Source: Bifidobacteriaceae bacterium (GTDB lineage Bacteria; Actinomycetota; Actinomycetes; Actinomycetales; WQXJ01). Taken from it: 6,117 nucleotides of DNA. The DNA lies in the NCBI GenBank assembly GCA_031278675.1, contig JAITJY010000060.1, forward strand, positions 1 to 6,117. The letters are read 5' to 3'. Below the pieces are notes generated by a model. That model did no database searches, had not been told where the DNA came from, and saw nothing but the letters and a program-made list of their open reading frames with translations. How positions within the stretch are numbered: position 1 is the stretch's first letter; the number at the start of each line of letters is the position of its first letter. Position numbers and translations under genes: made by a program. Positions 1-4,804 of this stretch are shown here, piece by piece.

Positions 1-150
1 CGGTTGGTGCCTTCAGTTCGTGTTCGAGGTTCTTGTTGGTTCTTGCTGTTGATGTTCGGGACGTAGTGGGTAGTGATGTTGGAAACTTCGTCTACACCGC
101 CCGAGGCGGGGCGGCGCGGCGGACGCGCGAGCTAGCGCCGACCGCACCGG

Positions 151-230
151 TGTCGTTCACGGGTGGTCGTTCATGGTTCAGGCGGTGTCGTTCACCGGTG
201 GTGGTCGGTCGTTCAGCCGCCATCGTTCAC
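151..230. repeat. Five spaced TCGTTCA direct repeats
   Basis: TCGTTCA occurs at 153-159, 167-173, 188-194, 209-215 and 223-229, four times as GTCGTTCA and once as ATCGTTCA. Start-to-start distances are 14, 21, 21 and 14 nt, all multiples of 7 and symmetric about the middle copy. On the integrase strand the unit is TGAACGA; one copy overlaps the integrase stop codon and another lies in its last codons. The pattern suggests binding sites for one protein on one DNA face, for example integrase arm-type sites or an accessory factor. The rest of 1-150 shows no gene, only a 10-nt tandem GGTTCTTG pair at 28-45. Confidence 0.6.
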
Positions 231-1208
231 GCAGTCGTTGTTGCTGGATTCGGGTACGCCGCGTTGCGATCCTTGTTGCTTCCGATCCGCCTGGTTGTTG
301 TTGGCATTGTTCGGTTTGCGTTTGCTTGGGCGGCGTCGGCGGCCTTCGCGGGGGTCTGATAAGGCTTCGGCAATAGCATCACCGAGTATTTCGGGGTCTG
401 GTGCGAGGTATCGTGATGTGGCTTGGATTGATGAATGCCGCATCGCGTATTGCACTTGACGGATATCTATACCGGCTCGGAGTAGTTTGGTGGCGAACCG
501 GTGGCGGCCGCCGTGGGCAGTTATATCGAATCCGGCCTTCGCGAAAGCGCGGGCTACTAAGCTCGATGCCCATTGCGGGCTGATGGGGCCACCGGTGGTG
601 CGTTGGGTAGGGAACCAGAATCCCGCGGGCTGGCGTCGTGCTTCTTCTTCTATTAGTGGGTGGAGAGGTCTCTCGTCGATGTGGCCGCCTTTCCCTTCGA
701 TCAGTAGCGTGCCGGACGTGAGGTCGAAGTCATCGCTGTGGAGTTTAGCTATTTCGTGGATTCTGAGGCCTTGGAATGCTGCAAGCATAACCATAAGTCG
801 TATGCGATCCGGGAAGATTCCCGGATCGCTTAATGCGGCTATTAGGGCTTCGTCTGACATGACACGGGTCGCTGTCCGGCGGGTCTTCGGACGGCGTATC
901 GCGGCCATGGGGTTGTCGCTGCGGCGGTCGGCCGCTTGGAGCCAGTCGTACCAGACTGCGAAGTAGCTGTAGTAAGAGGCCCTCGTGTTTGGCGCCAGTG
1001 GGCGGCCGAGGTAGGCAGCGATTTGGGTGGGGGTCGCTGCTTGTGGGGGGCATGATGCGTGCGCTTCGAATGCTCGCAGCATCGTTACGCGGTTGTTGAT
1101 CGTGCGTCGGGCTTTGCCTTCGGCGGCTTGCCACAGCGCCCAGATGTCAACGAGGTCTGGCGGCGTAGTCGGGGATCGGTCTGGGGGTTGGGCAGATTCA
1201 TGGACCAT
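213..1208 (-). CDS. Tyrosine recombinase / integrase
   Basis: Site-specific recombinase predicted to integrate and excise the element by a covalent DNA-tyrosine intermediate. The 331-residue product has an N-terminal SAM-like core-binding domain (about 15-100) and a catalytic domain (about 115-285). The full catalytic set is visible: Arg149 in GLRIHEI, Lys173 in EGKGG, His232 and Arg235 in HGGRH, His258 in MRHSS, and nucleophile Tyr267 in TSRYL. HGGRH replaces the more usual HDLRH but keeps H-x-x-R. Residues 288-331 form an Arg/Lys- then Asn/Gln-rich tail not needed for the fold. The ATG at 1208 was chosen because extension to 1478 would run through regulator A and give a non-domain sequence; no clear Shine-Dalgarno precedes it. 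It lies 88 nt after regulator A, with its own -10-like box. No close family was assigned. Confidence 0.92.
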   Translation of the reverse strand: MVHESAQPPDRSPTTPPDLVDIWALWQAAEGKARRTINNRVTMLRAFEAHASCPPQAATPTQIAAYLGRPLAPNTRASYYSYFAVWYDWLQAADRRSDNPMAAIRRPKTRRTATRVMSDEALIAALSDPGIFPDRIRLMVMLAAFQGLRIHEIAKLHSDDFDLTSGTLLIEGKGGHIDERPLHPLIEEEARRQPAGFWFPTQRTTGGPISPQWASSLVARAFAKAGFDITAHGGRHRFATKLLRAGIDIRQVQYAMRHSSIQATSRYLAPDPEILGDAIAEALSDPREGRRRRPSKRKPNNANNNQADRKQQGSQRGVPESSNNDCVNDGG

Positions 1209-1245
1209 TGGATAATTCTGGCCGAAACCACAAAGCGGAAGATAG

Positions 1246-1251
1246 GTTATA
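1246..1251 (-). promoter_or_regulatory. Possible integrase -10 box
   Basis: The minus strand reads TATAAC here, 37 nt before the integrase ATG, in the gap after regulator A. No convincing -35 hexamer is found 16-18 nt upstream, so this is a weak promoter call. Confidence 0.3.
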
Positions 1252-1296
1252 CGAGGGCGGGTGGCGTCTTGGCTCCAGGATGGGGGCCACGGGCTG

Positions 1297-1725
1297 TCAC
1301 TGATCGCCGCTGACGAGGCAGACGACGGCGCCGTAGTCTGCGTTTGCGAGAATTGCGGCCAGCGCTGAAGCCGCTCGATGCATTCCTGCCGGGATTCCGC
1401 GCTGTGCGGCGCCCTTGTCCGCCACCCAGTAGGCGGCGTCCGTGTGATACACCCTGACCGTGACCTCCGGGGTTCCACGCACTGCGGATGAGTGCTCTAC
1501 CGTCTCGTCTATCTCGCCTAGTAGGTCAAGGAACAGGACTTGGATCTCAGCTAGGCGGGTGGCGACCTGGGCCGGATCCTTCGGCCGGCGGGTGCCGAGG
1601 CACCACGCCGAGACCGCCGGTTGTGACACAGGCGGGCGCATCAACGCCCCGAATTCCCTCTGCGATAGCCCAAGCACGGCTAGGCGCGCTTGGAGGTCCA
1701 CGCCAGACCAATTCGGGTCGGTCAC
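1297..1725 (-). CDS. Aca2-like HTH regulator A
   Basis: Predicted DNA-binding repressor of 142 residues. Residues 10-50 form an XRE-type HTH (LQARLAVLGLSQREFGAL ... SQPAVSAWCLG). Residues 86-125 hold the block shared with the two other regulators in this window: VTVRVYHTDAAYW then GIPAGMHRAASALAA. This HTH-plus-C-terminal arrangement resembles Aca2/DUF1870-type regulators, which dimerise through the C-terminal part and autorepress their operons; that assignment is from recalled family features, not a search. The GTG start at 1725 has an AAGGAGG at 1731-1737 (complement), spaced 5 nt. It follows the 75-residue gene at 1796-2023, with a hairpin between, and precedes the integrase. Possible role: control of its own cassette and perhaps of the integrase. 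Confidence 0.75.
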   Translation of the reverse strand: MTDPNWSGVDLQARLAVLGLSQREFGALMRPPVSQPAVSAWCLGTRRPKDPAQVATRLAEIQVLFLDLLGEIDETVEHSSAVRGTPEVTVRVYHTDAAYWVADKGAAQRGIPAGMHRAASALAAILANADYGAVVCLVSGDQ

Positions 1726-1750
1726 TTCGTCCTCCTTCGTAGACGGGAAG

Positions 1751-1778
1751 CTGGGGCGGGCCTTGCGGCCCGTCCCAG
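1751..1778 (-). terminator. Hairpin terminator/attenuator after the 75-residue gene
   Basis: A 12-bp stem (1751-1762 with 1767-1778, one G-T pair) closes a TTGC loop, 17 nt past the stop codon of the gene at 1796-2023. There is little of a U-run, as is common in high-GC bacteria. As it sits before regulator A's ribosome site, it may reduce rather than block regulator expression. Confidence 0.6.
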
Positions 1779-1795
1779 CGGTTCGGCATTGGGGG

Positions 1796-2023
1796 TCAGG
1801 CGGCGCGGAACTCGACCTGTCCCGTGATCTTCGCTTCGGCCTTCAACTCCCGTAGGACCAGGTGGGCGAGAGCGGCGGACGCGGTTTCGCCGGTCCCCAT
1901 CCGCTCCTCGCGGATCCACCCGCCGATGTCGGCCTTGCTGGTCGGTTGGTTCCCGCGTGAGCGGATCTTGGTGAGGATCTTCGGCGCTAGTTCGCGGGCA
2001 ATCATTCCAAAGGTGGTTTGCAC
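1796..2023 (-). CDS. Small basic hypothetical protein, possible winged helix
   Basis: Unrecognised 75-residue protein, net positive (about +4), mostly helical by composition. Residues 16-65 (ILTKIRSRG ... SKADIGGWI ... LVLRELKAEAKI) could be a small winged-helix or excisionase-like DNA-binding fold, but no signature proves it. The GTG start at 2023 is supported by the leader AGAAAGGCAGAACC directly before it, which is identical over 14 nt to the leader of the acidic gene at 2833-3060; the in-frame ATG six codons later lacks such a site. It is the first gene of the third cassette, upstream of regulator A and before the integrase, so a recombination directionality factor or an anti-defence protein are both possible. 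Its promoter is at 2078-2106. Confidence 0.7.
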   Translation of the reverse strand: MQTTFGMIARELAPKILTKIRSRGNQPTSKADIGGWIREERMGTGETASAALAHLVLRELKAEAKITGQVEFRAA

Positions 2024-2065
2024 GGTTCTGCCTTTCTGGGCTCTAGGGCTTGGCCTTCCGCCGTC

Positions 2066-2106
2066 CCTGTAGTGCCGATATTACAGGCTTTTTGGGGTCT
2101 TGTCGA
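2066..2106 (-). promoter_or_regulatory. Promoter with inverted-repeat operator for the gene at 1796-2023
   Basis: On the minus strand a -35 TCGACA (2106-2101), a 17-nt spacer and a -10 TAATAT (2083-2078) fit a sigma-70-type promoter. A perfect inverted repeat CCTGTA-N10-TACAGG (2066-2087) covers the -10 box and likely transcription start, where a repressor would act. The -35 lies in the end of the 133-bp repeat copy 1. Confidence 0.5.
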
Positions 2107-2226
2107 AGGTCCCTGCGGCCTCGGTGGCCGCTGCATTCCCTGTATCGGTGGTCGGCCACAGGGGTGAGTGATCAGGTGCGGATCGGCCCGCAGCTAATCG
2201 GGTTAGTGCCCGCCGTTGCGGGGTGG
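2094..2226. repeat. 133-bp noncoding repeat, copy 1
   Basis: First of two direct copies (other at 3965-4097). Bases 2151-2223 are identical to 4021-4093; the left 57 bases differ by seven substitutions and one single-base indel. The left part forms a long stem-loop with outer arms CCCTGCGGCC/GGCCACAGGG (one mismatch) and inner arms GGCCGC/GTGGTC (with G-T pairs). The right part has smaller hairpins, including CCCGC-CGTT-GCGGG. No open frame explains it. It lies between regulator B and the promoter of the next cassette. Confidence 0.85.
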
Positions 2227-2260
2227 CGGCTAGCGGCGCCGCTGATTGGCTTGGGCCCGG

Positions 2261-2279
2261 GCCCGGGGGCTCCCCGGGC
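2261..2279 (-). terminator. Hairpin terminator after regulator B
   Basis: GCCCGGGG-GCT-CCCCGGGC forms a perfect 8-bp stem beginning 17 nt after regulator B's stop codon. It has no U-run. The adjacent GGGCCCGGGCCC adds further self-pairing. It probably ends the second cassette. Confidence 0.55.
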
Positions 2280-2296
2280 GACGTTCTTGTTCCAGC

Positions 2297-2758
2297 TTAT
2301 CGTAGGCTCGCCTGTGCCGGTTCTGCGACCATCAGCACGTCCTGGACGGTCGCGCCGGCGTCCAGGGCATCGCTCAGGAAGGCGACTCGGACGGCGGGGA
2401 CTTCCTGGATTGCGCGGCCTACTATCGCGCGATGCCACGACGCTGGTAGGCGCGTGCCCGGATGTGCTGCTGCCATCTCCGCATCAGTGCGGAAGGTGAC
2501 GATCCCGGGGTCGGGCATCTCACGCAGGTACCGTACCATCGCGCCGACCTCGGTTGCGGCCGCATCCTCCAGGCGCTCCACCGCTTGCCTGATTCCGTCT
2601 GGGATGGGCCAGCGGACGGCGCCGTGCTCGTCCCGCTCGGATGACTCCCAGCGGCGCACAGACCGGCCGGCCACACCGAGCAGTGCGCCAAGCTGATCTG
2701 CGGACAGCCCAAGGAATTGGCGGATGACCCGTAACTCACCCGCCGACATCGGCTCCAT
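2297..2758 (-). CDS. Aca2-like HTH regulator B
   Basis: Predicted DNA-binding repressor, 153 residues. Residues 6-40 are a clear XRE-type HTH (GELRVIRQFLGLSADQLG ... VAGRSVRRWES), the best of the three regulators. A linker helix (55-80) leads to the shared C-terminal block at 84-118: GIVTFRTDAEMAAAHP then LPASWHRAIVGRA. The last 30 residues have no match in the two sister proteins. The ATG at 2758 has AAGGAG at 2764-2769 (complement), spaced 5 nt; the ATG three codons later would be too far from it. It is the second gene of the middle cassette, after the acidic gene, with a strong hairpin between them. No separate promoter is evident, so it probably depends on read-through, giving less regulator than small protein. 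Confidence 0.8.
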   Translation of the reverse strand: MEPMSAGELRVIRQFLGLSADQLGALLGVAGRSVRRWESSERDEHGAVRWPIPDGIRQAVERLEDAAATEVGAMVRYLREMPDPGIVTFRTDAEMAAAHPGTRLPASWHRAIVGRAIQEVPAVRVAFLSDALDAGATVQDVLMVAEPAQASLR

Positions 2759-2780
2759 GTTGTCTCCTTGCGATAGGCAA

Positions 2781-2814
2781 GCGCCCCGCCGGGTCTCGCG
2801 GCTCGGCGGGGCGC
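2781..2814 (-). terminator. Hairpin terminator/attenuator between acidic gene and regulator B
   Basis: GCGCCCCGCCG (2781-2791) pairs perfectly with CGGCGGGGCGC (2804-2814), 18 nt after the acidic gene's stop, flanked by AAG and CTT. It is followed on the minus strand by the regulator's ribosome site, so it is either a leaky terminator or a processing/stability hairpin. Confidence 0.65.
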
Positions 2815-2832
2815 CTTCATTCAGCTCGGCGG

Positions 2833-3060
2833 CTATTCGGGCAGTGGCTCGTAGGCCTCGAACGAGGCGACGATCTCCTCCCAGGTGTCGTCGGACACCG
2901 TGTACAGTGTCCCGACCTCCCGTCCGGAGCAGTTGTAGACCGGCGTCTCGGCCAGGATCACCCCCTCGCCATCAATGTCGACGATCTGGCTGAGGTAAAC
3001 CTCAATAGCCTCGGTTGGAATGTCGTAGTTTTGTGGCCGACTGGTGTCGATTTCGATCAT
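2833..3060 (-). CDS. Small, strongly acidic hypothetical protein
   Basis: Unrecognised 75-residue soluble protein. It has 17 Asp/Glu and only two Arg, no Lys and no His, for a net charge near -15, spread along the chain (IEID, IVDIDGEGV, SDDTWEEIV, EAYEPLPE). No signal peptide, membrane span or known motif; there is one Cys at residue 44. The ATG at 3060 was chosen because AGAAAGGC lies 6-13 nt before it; an upstream in-frame start at 3114 lies inside the -10 box. It opens the middle cassette, just upstream of Aca2-like regulator B. Many anti-CRISPR and anti-restriction proteins are small, acidic and DNA-mimicking and sit directly before an aca gene, so an anti-defence role is a reasonable inference, not a demonstrated one. 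Confidence 0.78.
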   Translation of the reverse strand: MIEIDTSRPQNYDIPTEAIEVYLSQIVDIDGEGVILAETPVYNCSGREVGTLYTVSDDTWEEIVASFEAYEPLPE

Positions 3061-3100
3061 GGTTCTGCCTTTCTTGGCTGGGTCGGGGCTTGTCCCCGGG

Positions 3101-3156
3101 CCCTGTACTACCATTATAGCCTAGGATTAGGACATAGCTACCTAAACTTCAAGGTA
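3101..3156 (-). promoter_or_regulatory. Promoter region of the acidic gene
   Basis: The minus strand has a consensus -10 TATAAT at 3118-3113, then TACAGGG at 3107-3101 near the expected start, as in the promoter of the gene at 1796-2023. A good -35 is not obvious. The stretch from about 3110 to 3170 is clearly AT-richer than its surroundings. It holds a weak inverted repeat TACCT-N8-AGGTA (3139-3156) that could be an operator. Confidence 0.55.
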
Positions 3157-3186
3157 ATATGTGAAGAGATGGTGAAGACCGAGGGG

Positions 3187-3594
3187 TTAGGTTGTTGGCT
3201 TGTAGTGGACCGAGGCGGGTATATCCGCCGCCGCCAGGTCGGCGCGGGCGTGGGCCATCGCCACCCTGTGCACCGCCGCCGGCACACCATCCATCTCGGG
3301 CTGGTCTGCCCACAGGTCGGTGTCGGACCTGTAGGTGAGCAGGATCGGTGGGGTACTGGCCTCCTGCCACACCTGGGTCGCGACTTGCACTGCCGTGGCC
3401 CTCAGGATCGCGGCCGAGGTCTCCAGCTCGTCGAGTAGGGCGGTGACGCGTGGCGGGATCGGGCGACGGCCGGCTTCCGCTTCGACGATGCGGGGCTGTT
3501 TCCAGTCCGTCATGCGCACTAGCGCGGCGCCCGTCACTCCCAGGGCCTCACGTCGGGCACGTAGCTGCGCACCCGACCCTGCGCCCCCACTCAC
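3187..3594 (-). CDS. Aca2-like HTH regulator C
   Basis: Predicted DNA-binding repressor, 135 residues from the GTG at 3594. Residues 6-46 resemble an XRE-type HTH (AQLRARREALGVTGAAL ... KQPRIVEAEAG), followed by PIPPRVTALLDELE. The shared C-terminal block is at 83-116: ILLTYRSDTDLWADQP then GVPAAVHRVAMAHA, the closest of the three to the Aca2-like pattern. The GTG overlaps the upstream stop as GTGA, which suggests translational coupling; the ATG at 3606 is an alternative adding four residues, and neither has a strong Shine-Dalgarno. A longer reading to 3810 is rejected because it overlaps the cysteine-rich gene in another frame. It is the second gene of the first cassette; the acidic gene's promoter follows its stop. 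Confidence 0.75.
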   Translation of the reverse strand: MSGGAGSGAQLRARREALGVTGAALVRMTDWKQPRIVEAEAGRRPIPPRVTALLDELETSAAILRATAVQVATQVWQEASTPPILLTYRSDTDLWADQPEMDGVPAAVHRVAMAHARADLAAADIPASVHYKPTT

Positions 3595-3848
3595 TCGTGC
3601 TCGCATCCGCAGCGGCAAACATACCCCCAGCCGCCGCGCCTGGTGGGTCCCCACACGCGCCCACAGATACCGCACGAGGCGCCGTCGAAGTCTTCCGGCG
3701 TCTCCCAGAGCGCTACCTCCTTCCAGCAGTCGTGCTCGATCGAGCAGGGGTGGGCGGCCATCGGCTCCCCACACTCCCTGCACTTCGTCGGGGCCTCGAA
3801 CTCGGGGCACGGCTCGGTCGCCAGGTCGGCGTCCCAGGTGGTGGTCAT
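3591..3848 (-). CDS. Cys-rich zinc-ribbon-like small protein
   Basis: Unrecognised 85-residue protein with many possible metal ligands: Cys14, C-R-E-C at 23-26, His33, Cys35, His39, Cys41, C-G-I-C at 59-62, then Cys78, Cys80, Cys82 and His84. The spacing suggests two zinc-binding knuckles. Their partners could be nucleic acid or protein; the N-terminal half is acidic. The ATG at 3848 has AAGGAGG at 3854-3860 (complement), spaced 5 nt, a strong ribosome site. It is the first gene of the first cassette, overlapping regulator C by 4 nt. A palindrome over a -10-like box lies directly upstream, and repeat copy 2 further upstream. By position it matches the acidic and basic small genes of the other cassettes, so it is another candidate effector. 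Confidence 0.75.
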   Translation of the reverse strand: MTTTWDADLATEPCPEFEAPTKCRECGEPMAAHPCSIEHDCWKEVALWETPEDFDGASCGICGRVWGPTRRGGWGYVCRCGCEHE

Positions 3849-3864
3849 GTTTGCCTCCTTCTAC

Positions 3865-3885
3865 GGGTAGATACAGTATACACCC
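3865..3885 (-). promoter_or_regulatory. Operator-like palindrome over a -10 box
   Basis: GGGTAGATAC-A-GTATACACCC is an imperfect inverted repeat (8 of 10 positions match). It contains TATACT on the minus strand (3880-3875), a probable -10 box, and ends 5 nt before the ribosome site. No convincing -35 is seen. It is a likely autoregulation site for regulator C. Confidence 0.45.
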
Positions 3886-3964
3886 TCGTTGGGGGTGGGG
3901 GACCCTGTGACGCGGTGGCGTGTAAAGACAATCTGAGGGAACCCGGCACTGCCGTCCGTGTCTC

Positions 3965-4097
3965 GGGGTCGTATCGAAGGTCCCTGTGGCCTCGGTGACC
4001 GCTACATTCCCCTATCGGCGGTCGGCCACAGGGGTGAGTGATCAGGTGCGGATCGGCCCGCAGCTAATCGGGTTAGTGCCCGCCGTTGCGGGGGTGG
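3965..4097. repeat. 133-bp noncoding repeat, copy 2
   Basis: Direct copy of 2094-2226. Here the long stem-loop is perfect: outer arms CCCTGTGGCC (3982-3991) and GGCCACAGGG (4024-4033), inner arms GACCGC (3997-4002) and GCGGTC (4018-4023), with a 5-nt bulge on one side. TGCGG/CCGCA (4047-4062) and CCCGC-CGTT-GCGGG (4079-4092) follow. It lies upstream of the first cassette, 116 nt before the zinc-ribbon-like gene. It may be a leader, a small RNA or a protein-binding site. Confidence 0.85.
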
Positions 4098-4108
4098 ATG
4101 GTAGGCAG

Positions 4109-4153
4109 CTAGCCCTGCGTGCGCGGGGCTGGTTAGCCTAGTGTGTGGCTAAC
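4109..4153. repeat. Two adjacent inverted repeats near the element end
   Basis: CTAGCCC (4109-4115) pairs with GGGCTGG (4126-4132), including one G-T pair. GTTAGCC (4132-4138) pairs perfectly with GGCTAAC (4147-4153). They lie in the gene-free end of the element and may be a terminator pair or sites used in recombination. The remainder, 4154-4351, shows no convincing gene or signal. Confidence 0.4.
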
Positions 4154-4360
4154 TCTGGGATCAACTTAGCAGACGGGGAGGACCTTGGACGCCAATGGCG
4201 CGCGTTTCTAGGGTTGTCTTCGGACACGAACTGGCGCAGGTCGGCGGTCGCCCCGCCGCTTGGGTTGCAGCGAGTGGGCTTGGCAATAGCCGCGACCTGC
4301 GCTACAGTCGGGACATGTTGTCCCCGGACGCAGAGTCGCTCGGGATGCCGAGCGGACTTT

Positions 4361-4407
4361 GCGGACTTTTAATCCGTGGGTCGTGGGTTCGAGCCCCACG
4401 GGGCCCA
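4361..4407 (+). other. Attachment site: 3' fragment of tRNA-Lys (TTT)
   Basis: From tRNA position 27 onward the gene is intact: anticodon arm GCGGA-CTTTTAA-TCCGT (anticodon TTT), T arm GTGGG-TTCGAGC-CCCAC, acceptor 3' strand GGGGCCC, discriminator A. Upstream there is no acceptor 5' strand and no proper D arm joined to it, so this is not a working tRNA. It fits the displaced 3' end left by integration into a tRNA-Lys gene. The anticodon stem's first half is also present directly before it (GCGGACTTT at 4352-4360). Confidence 0.8.
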
Positions 4408-4471
4408 CCGTTCGCGCAGGTGAGGTCGGAGCTTCGCGATTCGGTTTCGCGTGCTAATGGGTTCGCGGTGA

Positions 4472-4564
4472 GCAGTTGATGTTCGGCACCGGCTCGACCA
4501 GCGCACCAGCGCGACCCCGATCAAGAAGCTGGTCTACGTCGGAGGCAAGCTCACGGTCGGCTGA
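4472..4564 (+). pseudogene. Possible remnant of a gene's 3' end
   Basis: An open stretch of 30 codons with no good start ends in TGA at 4562-4564. It encodes RHRLDQRTSATPIKKLVYVG and then GKLTVG, whose composition looks like real protein. A stop lies just upstream in frame. It could be the tail of a host gene cut by earlier rearrangement next to the tRNA. The protein is not recognised and chance is possible. Confidence 0.25.
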
Positions 4565-4607
4565 CCGGAAACGGACTGATAGCGCTAACAGGAGCGCCAC
4601 GGCGACA

Positions 4608-4804
4608 CGGAAGGGACGGCATCGGGCTGGGTGTGGCTATTCGCAGGCCAACGGCGCGGGTGTCGGTGCCTTGCCCGGAAGGGACGGCGTGCCCGTACCT
4701 GGGTGTGGCTATTCGCAGGCGAACGGCGCGGGTGTCGGTGCCTTGCCCGGAAGGGTCGGCGTGCCCGTACCTGGGTGTGGCTATTCGCAGGCCAACGGCG
4801 CGGG
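4608..4804. repeat. 72-bp tandem repeat, about 2.5 copies
   Basis: Full units at 4627-4698 and 4699-4770 differ at two positions. A third unit begins at 4771 and matches for 34 bases. A 13-base piece at 4608-4620 continues the array on the left. The unit is 24 codons long, so frames are kept. On the minus strand each unit carries the end of the gene at 4781-5446 including its TAG stop, so this looks like serial duplication of that gene's 3' end. Confidence 0.9.

Larger units (their letters stand above)
1..4407. mobile_element. Integrative element (partial), inserted at tRNA-Lys
   Basis: This stretch reads as one end of a small integrated element. Seen: a full-length tyrosine recombinase gene, three HTH regulators of phage/element type, short unknown genes all on one strand, and at its right edge a tRNA-Lys 3' fragment lacking the 5' half. 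Known: tyrosine integrases often insert at the 3' part of tRNA genes, leaving an intact tRNA on one side and a 3' duplicate on the other. Inferred: since the fragment is plus-strand with its 5' half missing, the element lies to its left and the intact tRNA-Lys lies left of base 1. No replication, capsid, conjugation or packaging gene is visible, so it could be a satellite, a cryptic prophage remnant or an integrative element whose other genes are outside the window. Confidence 0.6.

Noticed and set aside
33..966. Plus-strand frames opposite the integrase
   Set aside because: They are Trp/Ser/Arg/Val-rich shadows; the minus strand carries the full catalytic set of a tyrosine recombinase.
1209..1478. 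N-terminal extension of the integrase to 1478
   Set aside because: It overlaps regulator A in another frame and adds about 90 residues without domain character; the ATG at 1208 begins just before the core-binding domain.
3595..3810. Extension of regulator C to 3810
   Set aside because: It overlaps the cysteine-rich gene, which has a strong ribosome site and patterned cysteines; the extra residues look like an Arg/Gly-rich shadow.
4208..4408. Minus-strand frame beginning GPVGLEPTTHGLK
   Set aside because: This is the antisense translation of the tRNA 3' end, a common false protein.
4313..4410. Complete tRNA-Lys gene
   Set aside because: There is no 5' acceptor strand able to pair with GGGGCCC and no D arm joined to the anticodon arm; a GCTC/GAGC pair upstream is out of place.
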